A stretch of 64,000 nt of DNA from Paenibacillus lautus NBRC 15380. GTDB taxonomy: Bacteria; Bacillota; Bacilli; Paenibacillales; Paenibacillaceae. The position numbers were made by a program, and so were the translations under genes. The notes beneath the pieces were generated by a model. That model saw only the letters and a program-made list of their open reading frames with translations. It made no database searches and was not told where the DNA came from. The stretch is taken from NCBI RefSeq assembly GCF_004000945.1, contig NZ_BIMF01000001.1:620001-684000 (forward strand), given 5' to 3'. Of the stretch, positions 9,313-17,336 are shown piece after piece; position 1 is the first letter of the stretch, and every line of letters starts with the position of its first letter.

Positions 9313-10014
9313 TTAATAATCTTCATCCGGATGGAACGTGAATTTATACCCCGCACCAATTTTAGTTACAATATAAACCGGATTCTTATGATCGTCTTCA
9401 ATTTTTTTGCGGATATTTTTAATATGCGTATCTGTCGTTCTCCCATCACCAATATCTCGATAACCTTGAACTTCATATGATAGATCTTGTCGACTATATA
9501 ACTTATTGGGCTTTTTGAGCAAAACACTTAACAGCTTAAACTCTGTAACCGTTAAATTCACGAGTTTACCGTTAACATATACCTCCTTCGATTCAAAGTT
9601 TATTTGCAGTCTCCCTTTATTAAATCGCATCACAGTTCGGCTATTTATAGAGAGCATATTCATTCTTCGCTCCAGAGCTCGAATTCGAGCGATGACCTCT
9701 TTCATACGGAAAGGCTTCGTAATGTAGTCGTCCGCACCTAAATTAAGACCATTAATCGTATCGATTTCACGAGCCTTGGATGTAATCATAATGATCGGCA
9801 TGCTGGAAGACCCTCTTACTTTCCGACAAACTTCTTCCCCTGGTATGCCATGAATCATCAAATCCAGAATTAACAAATCAATTTTAAAGTTATGAATTTT
9901 TTGCAGGGCATCATTACCATCTTCCGAGGTATATACCGTCCAACCTTCATTCACCAGATAGGATTGTAAAATATTGCAAATTGATTCATCATCCTCAACG
10001 ATTAGAATGTTCAT
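9313..10014 (-). CDS. OmpR/PhoB-family response regulator
   Basis: A 233-residue DNA-binding response regulator. I prefer the ATG at 10014 (MNILIVEDDESI) over the upstream TTG at 10053, because family members begin just before the first beta strand. The acidic pair is at residues 7-9, the phospho-acceptor is Asp51 in LLILDLMIHG, the switch Thr/Ser is in IIMITSKA, and Lys in DDYITKPF is present. The C-terminal winged helix shows VNGKLVNLTVTEFKLLSVLL and GDGRTTDTHIKNIRKKIEDD, typical of OmpR-type effector domains that bind tandem sites of about 11-bp pitch. That pitch is what is seen at promoters A-D, so this is the prime candidate for the regulator of those promoters. No such box stands before its own gene. 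Confidence 0.93.
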   Translation of the reverse strand: MNILIVEDDESICNILQSYLVNEGWTVYTSEDGNDALQKIHNFKIDLLILDLMIHGIPGEEVCRKVRGSSSMPIIMITSKAREIDTINGLNLGADDYITKPFRMKEVIARIRALERRMNMLSINSRTVMRFNKGRLQINFESKEVYVNGKLVNLTVTEFKLLSVLLKKPNKLYSRQDLSYEVQGYRDIGDGRTTDTHIKNIRKKIEDDHKNPVYIVTKIGAGYKFTFHPDEDY

Positions 10015-10105
10015 GCTGTATTTCTTCTTCCCCCCATAATTTAGTAAACTCAATATCCATATATTCTATCATCTAACAGCTTCACCTTAAACAATAAGAA
10101 TCATT

Positions 10106-10155
10106 AAATAAGGAGAAGCGCGGGCATCTCTTAGACAGCCTGCTTCTCCTTATTT
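10106..10155 (-). terminator. Terminator after the lipoprotein gene at 10183
   Basis: Fourteen complementary bases (10106-10119 with 10142-10155) enclose a GC-rich loop just downstream of the 10183 stop codon. The AT-rich base of the stem gives a short U-rich end on the leftward transcript. Confidence 0.75.
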
Positions 10156-10182
10156 AATCATAATCTGGTATGATGCATGACT

Positions 10183-11514
10183 TTATTTCTTGCTCTCTTT
10201 CTCTTTCAATAACGCATCATATTCTTCTACCATTTTGCGTAAAAATGTGTTTATGTCTTCCTTGCCGTTCAATTTAATAAACTCTGCAGTCTTATCATCA
10301 ATAATATTGGCTTCGTAATAGAAAATGTCTGGACCAAAAGGTGAATAAACCGGTTTAGCCGGTTCTCCTTTATAGGCAGCATCAATGTTATAAACGCCTA
10401 CATTATCTTCGCCCGCCATATATTGTCGTATTTCAGCGTTCTTAACCACTGGGGGAGCTCCGCCAATGGATAAATTCTTCTGGTTCTCATCAGAAACTGC
10501 AAATTCTAACACTTGAAATGCCTCTTTAATGTGTTCACTGTTCGGGTTAATAGCCAGTGTAAGCGGTACGTTGTTTGGCAATACACCCGGAAGCTCGCTC
10601 CAGCTTGGGTACGCAGACATACCGAAATTCAAACCTTCTGTATGAGCATATAAATTAGCACTGTTTACAAAGGACAGAATCATGGCGACATTCCCTTTTT
10701 CAAAGCCAAAATTATCCTTCTCTGATTCAGCGGGAACATTGTCCGGGATACTCACGACACGATGGATTAAATCAAAATATTTGGCGAAAGCAGGATCTTT
10801 CTCGAACATAATTTCTCCTGTTTCCGGATTTGTACCAGGAGCGGATAACTGAAGCATCGCTTGGGATAGGCCACGTGTGGCTAAGCCAACGTATTTGCTG
10901 TCACCATGCTTCCCTGCAAGTTTCGCTGCCTTATCGAGAACTTCATCCCATGTTGGTGTTTCACTTGGATATTCAATACCCATCTTATCGAAAATATCTT
11001 TGTTATAGAATAGATTCACGACAACATCTTCAAATGGTAAGCCAAGTAATCGGCCCTGCTGTTCCGGGTCACGTAATCGAATGGCATCAATCGCGCCATC
11101 ACGGAATTTAGTCAAATCCAGATTACTTTCAGCAATCAAACTATCCAGTGGATAGGTCATTTCCAACTCGTTTAATGTCACGAACGGGTCGGTTACGAGC
11201 ATAATATCTGGTGAATTATTAGCGGCGTTGGCTTCCTGAATTTTCTCCGCTGTTGCAAATGCACCAATATGTTCAATTTTAATATTCGGGTATTTCGCTT
11301 CCAGTGCGTCCGAAAGTCGACTTTTAACTTCTTCCGCACCCCAAGGCGTCATAAATTTAATCGTTACTTGCTCGCCTGAATCGGTTACTTCTTCTGCCTT
11401 ATTCTCATCTGATTTGACTTCATCACTGTTTGAACTTCCGCATGCAGAGAGTAAAATTGAAACAAGGAACGTAGAAATAAGTAACATAAACCGCATCTTC
11501 CTAAACTCTTTCAT
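10183..11514 (-). CDS. Extracellular sugar-binding lipoprotein (UgpB-like, CUT1)
   Basis: A third family-1 solute-binding lipoprotein, 443 residues from the second of two adjacent ATGs (11517 and 11514), both behind GGGGGG. The lipobox is LLSAC, followed by a Ser/Glu/Lys linker. VTIKFMTPWGAEEVKSRL, VNLFYNKDIFDKMGIEYP and PTWDEVLDKAAKL mark it as a paralogue of the lipoproteins at 2832 and 4243. It is a single-gene unit: promoter C with four phased boxes upstream, a cre-like palindrome in the leader and a terminator downstream. Placed directly before the two-component operon, it may be a sensing partner as well as a transport component; that is inference. Confidence 0.9.
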   Translation of the reverse strand: MKEFRKMRFMLLISTFLVSILLSACGSSNSDEVKSDENKAEEVTDSGEQVTIKFMTPWGAEEVKSRLSDALEAKYPNIKIEHIGAFATAEKIQEANAANNSPDIMLVTDPFVTLNELEMTYPLDSLIAESNLDLTKFRDGAIDAIRLRDPEQQGRLLGLPFEDVVVNLFYNKDIFDKMGIEYPSETPTWDEVLDKAAKLAGKHGDSKYVGLATRGLSQAMLQLSAPGTNPETGEIMFEKDPAFAKYFDLIHRVVSIPDNVPAESEKDNFGFEKGNVAMILSFVNSANLYAHTEGLNFGMSAYPSWSELPGVLPNNVPLTLAINPNSEHIKEAFQVLEFAVSDENQKNLSIGGAPPVVKNAEIRQYMAGEDNVGVYNIDAAYKGEPAKPVYSPFGPDIFYYEANIIDDKTAEFIKLNGKEDINTFLRKMVEEYDALLKEKESKK

Positions 11515-11543
11515 CATATGCCCCCCATTCGAATTGTAAGCTC

Positions 11544-11568
11544 GATTTGTAAGCCCTTACAACAAATC
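11544..11568 (-). promoter_or_regulatory. Nested palindrome with a cre-like core in the lipoprotein leader
   Basis: The outer arms GATTTGT (11544-11550) and ACAAATC (11562-11568) enclose TGTAAGCCCTTACA (11548-11561), which matches the CcpA consensus TGWAANCGNTNWCA at all but one position, the central G. Lying between promoter C and the start codon, it could act as a roadblock operator for CcpA or another LacI-type repressor. Position and symmetry are seen; the protein is inferred. Confidence 0.4.
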
Positions 11569-11651
11569 GCACTGAAAATTTGATATACTTTTAGTGACGC
11601 GTCCCCCTCCTTTGGATATGTCAGATGAATGAATTAGATATAATATATCAA

Positions 11652-11706
11652 ATAATTTATAAACTGGTGTGGATATCCAGTGAGTTTCATGTGTGTTTCG
11701 TGTGAA
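11652..11706 (-). promoter_or_regulatory. Promoter C with four 11-bp-phased TTCACA-type boxes (lipoprotein 10183)
   Basis: Units start at 11668, 11679, 11690 and 11701 on the + strand, again 11 bp apart; the distal two (TGTGTGTTTCG, then TGTGAA) are the same as in promoter A. With the same 10-nt spacing, the -10 position holds AATTAT (4 of 6 matches to TATAAT). The leader to the start codon is long, about 135 nt. Confidence 0.68.
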
Positions 11707-11760
11707 TTTTTAAATTACCTATGGACTTCAAGCACTTATGACCGGACTCCCCCTTTGGAT

Positions 11761-11790
11761 AAAAAAAACCATCCCGACAAAGGTCGGGAT
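11761..11790 (-). terminator. Rho-independent terminator of the ABC/DUF1854 operon
   Basis: In leftward RNA, ATCCCGAC-CTTT-GTCGGGAT (stem 11771-11778 with 11783-11790) is followed by GG and eight U residues. It lies 60 bases after the stop codon at 11850 and is the clearest terminator in this block. Confidence 0.92.
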
Positions 11791-11849
11791 AGGTTCTATC
11801 ATTTTCGGATCAAGGCCGCTATCCTCCGGGCTTGCAGTATCCGAATGCA

Positions 11850-14078
11850 TCAAGTATGTAAGGTTGGCTCCAGCACCCGTTCGGTTTGAGTCTTAGACAT
11901 GTTTCGCTGCGCAGATAGCAGCTTGTAATATATTCCCCTCTTTTGAATCAATTCTTCATGCGTCCCGATCTCTGCAATGGCTCCTTTATTCAGTACAAGC
12001 AGTCGATCCGCATTCTTCAATGTGGCAAGTCGATGTGCAATGGCAATGGTTGTCCTGTTCTTGGTGACACGTTGCAGTGCTTCTTGGATTTCCGACTCTG
12101 TTTCAATATCTAGCGAAGCCGTTGCTTCATCCAATATTAGTATTCTGGGATTGATCAGCACGGCTCTAGCAATAGCAAGCCGCTGTCTTTCACCACCTGA
12201 AATGTTGTTCCCGTTCTCTTCCAGTTTTGTATCATAACCGTCTGGGAACTGACTAATAAAATGATGAGCATTGGCTATTTTTGCAGCCTGTATCACTTCT
12301 TCCATCGTTGCCTCTGGTTTTGAATACTTGATATTATTCATAATGGTCCCGCTGAACAAAAATGTCTCCTGAAGCACAACCCCGATTTGAGAACGCAAAT
12401 CCTCCTGCTTGATATCTCTAATATCCACACCGTCTATGCTTATCGTTCCTTCATTTACGTCATAGAACCGGGAGATCAGATTGATAAACGTAGACTTCCC
12501 TGATCCCGAGTGACCCACGAGCCCTATCATTTCTCCCTTCTTGATATCCACATCGATGGACTTGAGTACGGGCTCATACGATTTATAGCCAAACGTAACA
12601 TTCTTAAAGCTTATCGTCCCCTCAATCCTGTGCTTCAGGGATTTCTCCTTGTCGATGATCTCCGGCTGTTCATCAATGACAGAGAATACGCGTTCTACAG
12701 AAATTAGGGCGTTAGCAATCCATCTCGGCATATTCATTAACCACCCAAGTGGACCATAGATCATCGCTGCGTAACCCGTAAACTGAACTAGTTCGCCAAG
12801 GGACAGCTCTCCGCCTAAAATCATATGGCAGCCAACAAGCAATACAAAATATTGTCCAATCTGGATCAAGTAATGAGAGATAGGCGATAAGTAACTGTAT
12901 ACTTTTTCACTTCGGATTGTCGCTAATGCATACTCACGGTGGTACGCCCTAAACCGCTTGATCTCCCGCTCCTCTTTGCCGAATGCCTTAACCACGCGAA
13001 TCCCGCTCAGCACATCGTGCAGAAATGAATTGGCTTTATCATGGACCCGCCACTGCTTGCGAAAGAGCTTTCTAAGCACGACTTTCCAGACAAAATATTG
13101 AATGTAAACAACGATTGGCGCAGGCAAAATGATAATAAGGGCAAGCTTCCAGTCGGTATAAAATAGCAGGAAGCTCACAGAGGCCAGCATAATGACTTGA
13201 TAGATAGCCATTGAAAACACTTCTTGAATCAAATTCCGAATGCGGTCAGTATCGGAATTAATTCGGTTCATGATATCGCCTGCACGCTGCGAGGTTAGGA
13301 ATCCAAGCGACAAGCTTTGAACCTTCTCAAAGACAAGCATACGCAGATCTGCCGCTATTCTTGAGCTGACACGGGCCATAATCCTACCTCTTAACACCCC
13401 TAACAGCTCTCCTGCCACTAAACCAAATGCAATTCCAGCAATCGCAAATAGAAATATCCGCGTACTTGGGTTTACGCCGTCTGGCGGTTGCAAAGCCGAA
13501 TTCACGAGTATTTTCTGGAAATACGGACCCGTTAACGTAACAGCTGACATGATTAATAGTACGACGAGTGCCGTGATCAATATTTTCCAATGTGACTTCG
13601 AGACGTCCCAGAGCTTCTTAAAAGCCGCTCCTTTATTCATACACTTCGGACATAACCGGGTACCTTGAACAAGGTGACCGCCACATTGTGAACATACACT
13701 CTCGCTCTCATTGTTGTAGATTCGGATCTTGCTGTTCGAAGCCATGTAATTTAGAATTTGAGCAATGTAAGAGAGCCTTGCCGCATGCTGCATCGTGCAC
13801 CGGATGATGATCCTCGGGGTCTGCATATGCGTCGCCTCAATGATCACATTTCCGATTAAAGGAACAACCTTATAATCATGTGCCTCATGAATAGCACAGG
13901 TTTCGATAACTTCTCCATTGTCTACGTGAACCCACTTGGTCTCTCCAATCACAAAATAACCATTCGTCCTTCGGCCATCAAACGATAAATCGGCAGGCAC
14001 GCAATACGTAATACTCTCTCCTAAGGCTTGCTGAACAGCTAGAAATTCTTGGTCAGGCAGCTTAAATTGAAGGTTCAT
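11850..14078 (-). CDS. ABC half-exporter with PH-like N-terminus and zinc ribbon (DUF1854-associated)
   Basis: A 742-residue fused membrane/ATPase half-transporter. Residues 1-125 form a beta-rich, possibly PH-like domain (NGYFVIGETKWVHVDNGE), then a zinc ribbon with Cys129, 132, 143 and 146 (CSQCGG, CPKC). About six membrane segments follow from residue 160, then a nucleotide-binding domain with Walker A GHSGSGKST, signature ISGGERQR, Walker B ILILDEATASLD and H-loop AIAHRLATL. The exporter fold is standard for type IV ABC proteins; the N-terminal 150 residues are not. It is the last gene after a DUF1854 protein and a second half-transporter of the same architecture, so the pair probably forms a heterodimer. 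The exported substrate is unknown. DUF1854/ABC pairs are annotated as cyanophycin-associated in some proteobacteria, but no cyanophycin gene is present here. Confidence 0.9.
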   Translation of the reverse strand: MNLQFKLPDQEFLAVQQALGESITYCVPADLSFDGRRTNGYFVIGETKWVHVDNGEVIETCAIHEAHDYKVVPLIGNVIIEATHMQTPRIIIRCTMQHAARLSYIAQILNYMASNSKIRIYNNESESVCSQCGGHLVQGTRLCPKCMNKGAAFKKLWDVSKSHWKILITALVVLLIMSAVTLTGPYFQKILVNSALQPPDGVNPSTRIFLFAIAGIAFGLVAGELLGVLRGRIMARVSSRIAADLRMLVFEKVQSLSLGFLTSQRAGDIMNRINSDTDRIRNLIQEVFSMAIYQVIMLASVSFLLFYTDWKLALIIILPAPIVVYIQYFVWKVVLRKLFRKQWRVHDKANSFLHDVLSGIRVVKAFGKEEREIKRFRAYHREYALATIRSEKVYSYLSPISHYLIQIGQYFVLLVGCHMILGGELSLGELVQFTGYAAMIYGPLGWLMNMPRWIANALISVERVFSVIDEQPEIIDKEKSLKHRIEGTISFKNVTFGYKSYEPVLKSIDVDIKKGEMIGLVGHSGSGKSTFINLISRFYDVNEGTISIDGVDIRDIKQEDLRSQIGVVLQETFLFSGTIMNNIKYSKPEATMEEVIQAAKIANAHHFISQFPDGYDTKLEENGNNISGGERQRLAIARAVLINPRILILDEATASLDIETESEIQEALQRVTKNRTTIAIAHRLATLKNADRLLVLNKGAIAEIGTHEELIQKRGIYYKLLSAQRNMSKTQTERVLEPTLHT

Positions 14079-14090
14079 TTCAGCCTCCCC

Positions 14091-14621
14091 CTATATATAC
14101 ATTTCTACCAATCGATATTCCTTTTCCCTTAACCGCTTGATATCCTCGATGACGAATCGGTTCCCATACACATCGATAATTAATAGTTTGCGATCGGTTA
14201 CGAGCTTCACATTCCCTCCCCCGCTGCGAACCGTAAACCGACAACTCCCGGACACTGTTTCTGTATCCCAGTAGGAGTATCCGAACTCTTCTTTTATTCC
14301 GACCAGTTTCGTGATCTCAGGCGCAAAATATCTCATTTTGATTTGCTCCTCAAGCAGGCAAATGACATCCTTAGGAAAATCCTCGTCCAAAGACTTGATG
14401 ATGCCGATCTCTTTATTCTCACTTGTGCGAACCGATATATATACCCTTCTATTGTTATGTGGAAAGGAGCAGTGCAAATATACCGCCTCATATTTATCAT
14501 CGTTCACTTGAACCATAAGCATGTGACCTTCTGTTTTAGTAAACACCGTGTTATCAGAAGTTAAATAATTCATACTTGCTGCGACAGACAAATCAGATTG
14601 ATCAGGTATCGAATGTTGCAT
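14091..14621 (-). CDS. DUF1854 family protein between two ABC half-exporters
   Basis: A 176-residue soluble protein with no signal or membrane segment. The C-terminal two-thirds carries the pattern I recognise as DUF1854: MRYFAPEITKLVGIKEEFG, then YSYWDTETVSGSCRFTVR, then RKLLIIDVYGNRFVIEDI, ending in LREKEYRLVEMYI. The biochemical role of DUF1854 is not known to me. It is co-encoded with ABC exporters in several phyla, and here it sits between the two half-transporters with gaps of 7 and 12 bases, so it is very likely a partner or regulator of that transporter. The N-terminal 50 residues look family-specific. Confidence 0.8.
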   Translation of the reverse strand: MQHSIPDQSDLSVAASMNYLTSDNTVFTKTEGHMLMVQVNDDKYEAVYLHCSFPHNNRRVYISVRTSENKEIGIIKSLDEDFPKDVICLLEEQIKMRYFAPEITKLVGIKEEFGYSYWDTETVSGSCRFTVRSGGGNVKLVTDRKLLIIDVYGNRFVIEDIKRLREKEYRLVEMYI

Positions 14622-14628
14622 TAAAAGA

Positions 14629-16842
14629 TTAACCCACCCTTCTCATGCTCAACGCTTCATCATGCTTTTGTACTAAGCCATGGTATACGCCTTTTATCGT
14701 CATTAATTGATCATGCGTTCCTTCTTCAACAACCTTGCCTCCATCCATAACCAGTAAATAATCCGCATTTCTTAATGTAGACAACCGATGTGCAATCGCT
14801 ATCGTTGTCCTACCTTGAATTAACGTTTCAAGTGCTTCTTGAATTTGAAGTTCCGTCTCCGTATCCAGTGATGCCGTTGCTTCATCCAGGATTAGAACTT
14901 TAGGGTTAAGCAGAACCGCCCGTGCAATAGATATTCTTTGCTTTTCTCCACCAGATAGATTATGACCTCCGGTACCTACGATCGTGTCATAACCATCAGG
15001 CAGCTTTTCAATGAAATCATGCGCATTCGCAATTCGGGCAGCGTTAATGATGTCATCCATCGAGCATTCGGGATCAGCATAAGCAATATTCTCGGCGATT
15101 GTTCCCATGAACACATATACTTCTTGCGACACAATCCCGATGTTTTTACGCACCGTATCAATTTTGAGATCTTTCACGTTAACTCCGTCAATCACGATTT
15201 CACCATCTGTAACATCATATAGGCGAGAAATCAGATTCACGAGTGTGGATTTACCGGCACCCGAATGTCCCACGACACCGATCATCTGTCCTGGCTTTGC
15301 ATGCAGGGACACATCTTTCAGTATCGACTTGTTCGGCTCATAACCAAAGGTGATATGGGAAAGACGAATATCGCCATTCATGTGCTCCAGAGTAACCGCG
15401 TCCTCTTTTTCTGCAACATCGGAGACGGAATCCTGTATTTCAAAAATACGCTGCGCCGCACTCATACAGCTGGACCACCAATTGACAATGTTATTCATAA
15501 ACTGCAGTGGGCCGTACAGCATGTAAATATAACTTACAAAAGTCATAATTTCACCGAACGAGAGACTACCTTGCATCACCCTCCAACCACCGAAAGCCCA
15601 GATTAAGATGCCCCCGAATTGAGTAACAATCGTTAATATCGGGAAGATTGTACTGCTCATCAGGTTAAAGGACTGTTCCGATTCAGAATAGGATGAATTC
15701 GCTCTCTGGAAACGCTCAAGCTCTTGACGTTCTTTCCCGAATGCTTTCACGACTCGCGTACCCTGTATCGTATCACTGATCATGGCATTGAGCGTACTCA
15801 CACGTCTATGTCTCCGCCAAGACAACCGCCAAAGCTTAGGGAACACCCATCGTATCAGCAGCAAGACAAATGGAATCGGAGTGAAGCAGATCAATGTGAG
15901 TTTCCAGTCCATAATCAACATAATGGTTGTAATACCGACGATATTCATGGCATTGACGATAAAGTAAGAAATACCATCCACGAAAAAATACTGCAATTCT
16001 TGCGCATCATTGCTAACCCTGGTCATGAGCTGACCGGTTTGTTTTTTCTGAAAAAAACTAAGCGATAACCGCTGCATCGCAGCGAACACGCTTGCCTTCA
16101 AGTCAAATACTACATTCGCCGCCAATCTGGCATTTATCATGCTAAAAAGGACCCCGAACAATAAGGAAATCGTTCGAAAACCGAAAATGAGTAGGATCAC
16201 GAGACCAATTCGTCCAGCGAAGTCTCCGGTATTCCCAAGTGCTTGGTCGAACAATACCGTGCCTTGCAGATAGGGTATGGCAAGACCTGTAGCCGAATTG
16301 AGCAGCATAAATAGAACAATGAAAAACATCAAAAGTTTATACTGTCCCGCAAATCTTAGCAGCCTAGAGAAGATGGCATGCTTCTTCATACATTTCGGAC
16401 AAATTGGCCTGCCTTCTTCGGGATATCTCATTCCGCATTTTGGACAAGTGATGTTCTCCTGACGATCTTCAACATCTTCATCGCTAATGTCTTCTTTCTT
16501 CTTAATCTTAGTAAAGATCGAGACAAGCTTGGCAGCACTCCCCATCTGTCCATTCGTAAATGCTCCGATGACCCGCTCCTCGCCCTCCTTCAGAACAATG
16601 ATACCGGAGGCGACTAGATTGACTGTGAATACGGTTTCAATTTTGTCGATATCAATGAACTCTACATTCGCCTCATCCCCTGGGAAAGATACAACAAGCA
16701 ACTTTTCCTTACTTAGAATTAAGTACGTGTGTGCGTAGCCTTCGCCATCTATGCTTCGATCACACATCATCCAGTAGATAACGTCATAAGGTTTATGAGG
16801 TTCTATTGCGGTAATCACATTTAGTGGTAAACTCTTGATCAT
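14629..16842 (-). CDS. ABC half-exporter with PH-like N-terminus and zinc ribbon (DUF1854-associated)
   Basis: A 737-residue partner of the 11850 protein. Residues 15-110 form a beta-rich domain (TYLILSKEKLLVVSFPGD, IDIDKIETVFTV) resembling PH/GRAM folds. A zinc ribbon with Cys133, 136, 148 and 151 is followed by the six-helix exporter domain and an ATPase with Walker A GHSGAGKST, signature LSGGEKQR, Walker B LILDEATASLD and H-loop AIAHRLSTL. It shares the unusual domain order of its partner, which supports an ancient duplication. It is the first gene of the three-gene operon, starting behind AAAGGGGGAG and promoter D. A PH-like domain and zinc ribbon on both subunits suggest membrane or partner sensing rather than a simple drug pump; that is inference. 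Confidence 0.9.
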   Translation of the reverse strand: MIKSLPLNVITAIEPHKPYDVIYWMMCDRSIDGEGYAHTYLILSKEKLLVVSFPGDEANVEFIDIDKIETVFTVNLVASGIIVLKEGEERVIGAFTNGQMGSAAKLVSIFTKIKKKEDISDEDVEDRQENITCPKCGMRYPEEGRPICPKCMKKHAIFSRLLRFAGQYKLLMFFIVLFMLLNSATGLAIPYLQGTVLFDQALGNTGDFAGRIGLVILLIFGFRTISLLFGVLFSMINARLAANVVFDLKASVFAAMQRLSLSFFQKKQTGQLMTRVSNDAQELQYFFVDGISYFIVNAMNIVGITTIMLIMDWKLTLICFTPIPFVLLLIRWVFPKLWRLSWRRHRRVSTLNAMISDTIQGTRVVKAFGKERQELERFQRANSSYSESEQSFNLMSSTIFPILTIVTQFGGILIWAFGGWRVMQGSLSFGEIMTFVSYIYMLYGPLQFMNNIVNWWSSCMSAAQRIFEIQDSVSDVAEKEDAVTLEHMNGDIRLSHITFGYEPNKSILKDVSLHAKPGQMIGVVGHSGAGKSTLVNLISRLYDVTDGEIVIDGVNVKDLKIDTVRKNIGIVSQEVYVFMGTIAENIAYADPECSMDDIINAARIANAHDFIEKLPDGYDTIVGTGGHNLSGGEKQRISIARAVLLNPKVLILDEATASLDTETELQIQEALETLIQGRTTIAIAHRLSTLRNADYLLVMDGGKVVEEGTHDQLMTIKGVYHGLVQKHDEALSMRRVG

Positions 16843-16921
16843 GGGCTCCCCCTTTCTTCATTGCAATGTATAGAAGTAATCCTTGAATTAGAAGTCAAAA
16901 AGGTATTTATCCCCTGTAAAT

Positions 16922-16965
16922 ATATTATCAACTAAGATGTGAAGATAGTGTGTGTTCTTTGGTCT
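16922..16965 (-). promoter_or_regulatory. Promoter D with phased TTCACA-type boxes (ABC/DUF1854 operon)
   Basis: Units start at 16938 (TGTGAA) and 16949 (TGTGTG), 11 bp apart, with a weak third at 16960 (TGGTCT). The box next to the promoter is a perfect TTCACA in transcript orientation. After 10 nt comes TAATAT (16927-16922), a good -10. The array is shorter than at A-C. Confidence 0.62.
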
Positions 16966-17275
16966 CATCCTGCCAAAGCTCGCACCAGTATACTCCTTTA
17001 TTTGCATTGTACACCGTTCCGCTCCCAACCGTGGCTTCAACCAGTGACTCCACAAGTTCGCAAGCAAAATCGACCATAGCGTTTCCCACCAGCATAATAT
17101 ACCCTTCCAAATTGCTCGCTAATATGCCCACCGATCGTTCCAATATCCACCCCTTGGGTCGCATTTTCATGCACATGGATCCATGCTTGCCTGTCGTAAA
17201 GCCGGATGCGGAAATCTTCATCTTCATCTTCATCCTGCCCATAGACCTACTCTAAGGTTGCGAAACCTAAGCTTC
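16966..17275. other. Stretch without a firmly assignable gene
   Basis: Leftward frames are open over much of this stretch (a 104-codon frame ends at 16928 inside promoter D). The second half reads plausibly (GSGTVYNANKGVYWCELW), but the N-terminal part is low-complexity Met/Lys and an overlapping frame (FRIRLYDRQAWIHVHEN) looks equally good. It could be a frameshifted remnant; I do not call a gene. Confidence 0.3.
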
Positions 17276-17312
17276 AACAAAGGGACGCCGTCTAAGATGG
17301 CTCCCTTGTTTT
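17276..17312 (-). terminator. Hairpin after the oxidoreductase gene
   Basis: Arms AACAAAGGGA (17276-17285) and TCCCTTGTT (17302-17310) plus an inner GCC/GGC pair form a long hairpin 25 bases after the 17337 stop. The U-run is better on the rightward strand, so direction is uncertain. Confidence 0.5.
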
Positions 17313-17336
17313 AGCCGAACATCACCCATCAAGGCG

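Noticed and set aside
16928-17242. A 104-codon leftward frame ending inside promoter D.
   Set aside because: The first third is low-complexity Met/Lys, a different frame is equally protein-like, and no ribosome site supports the start. Described as an unassigned stretch instead.
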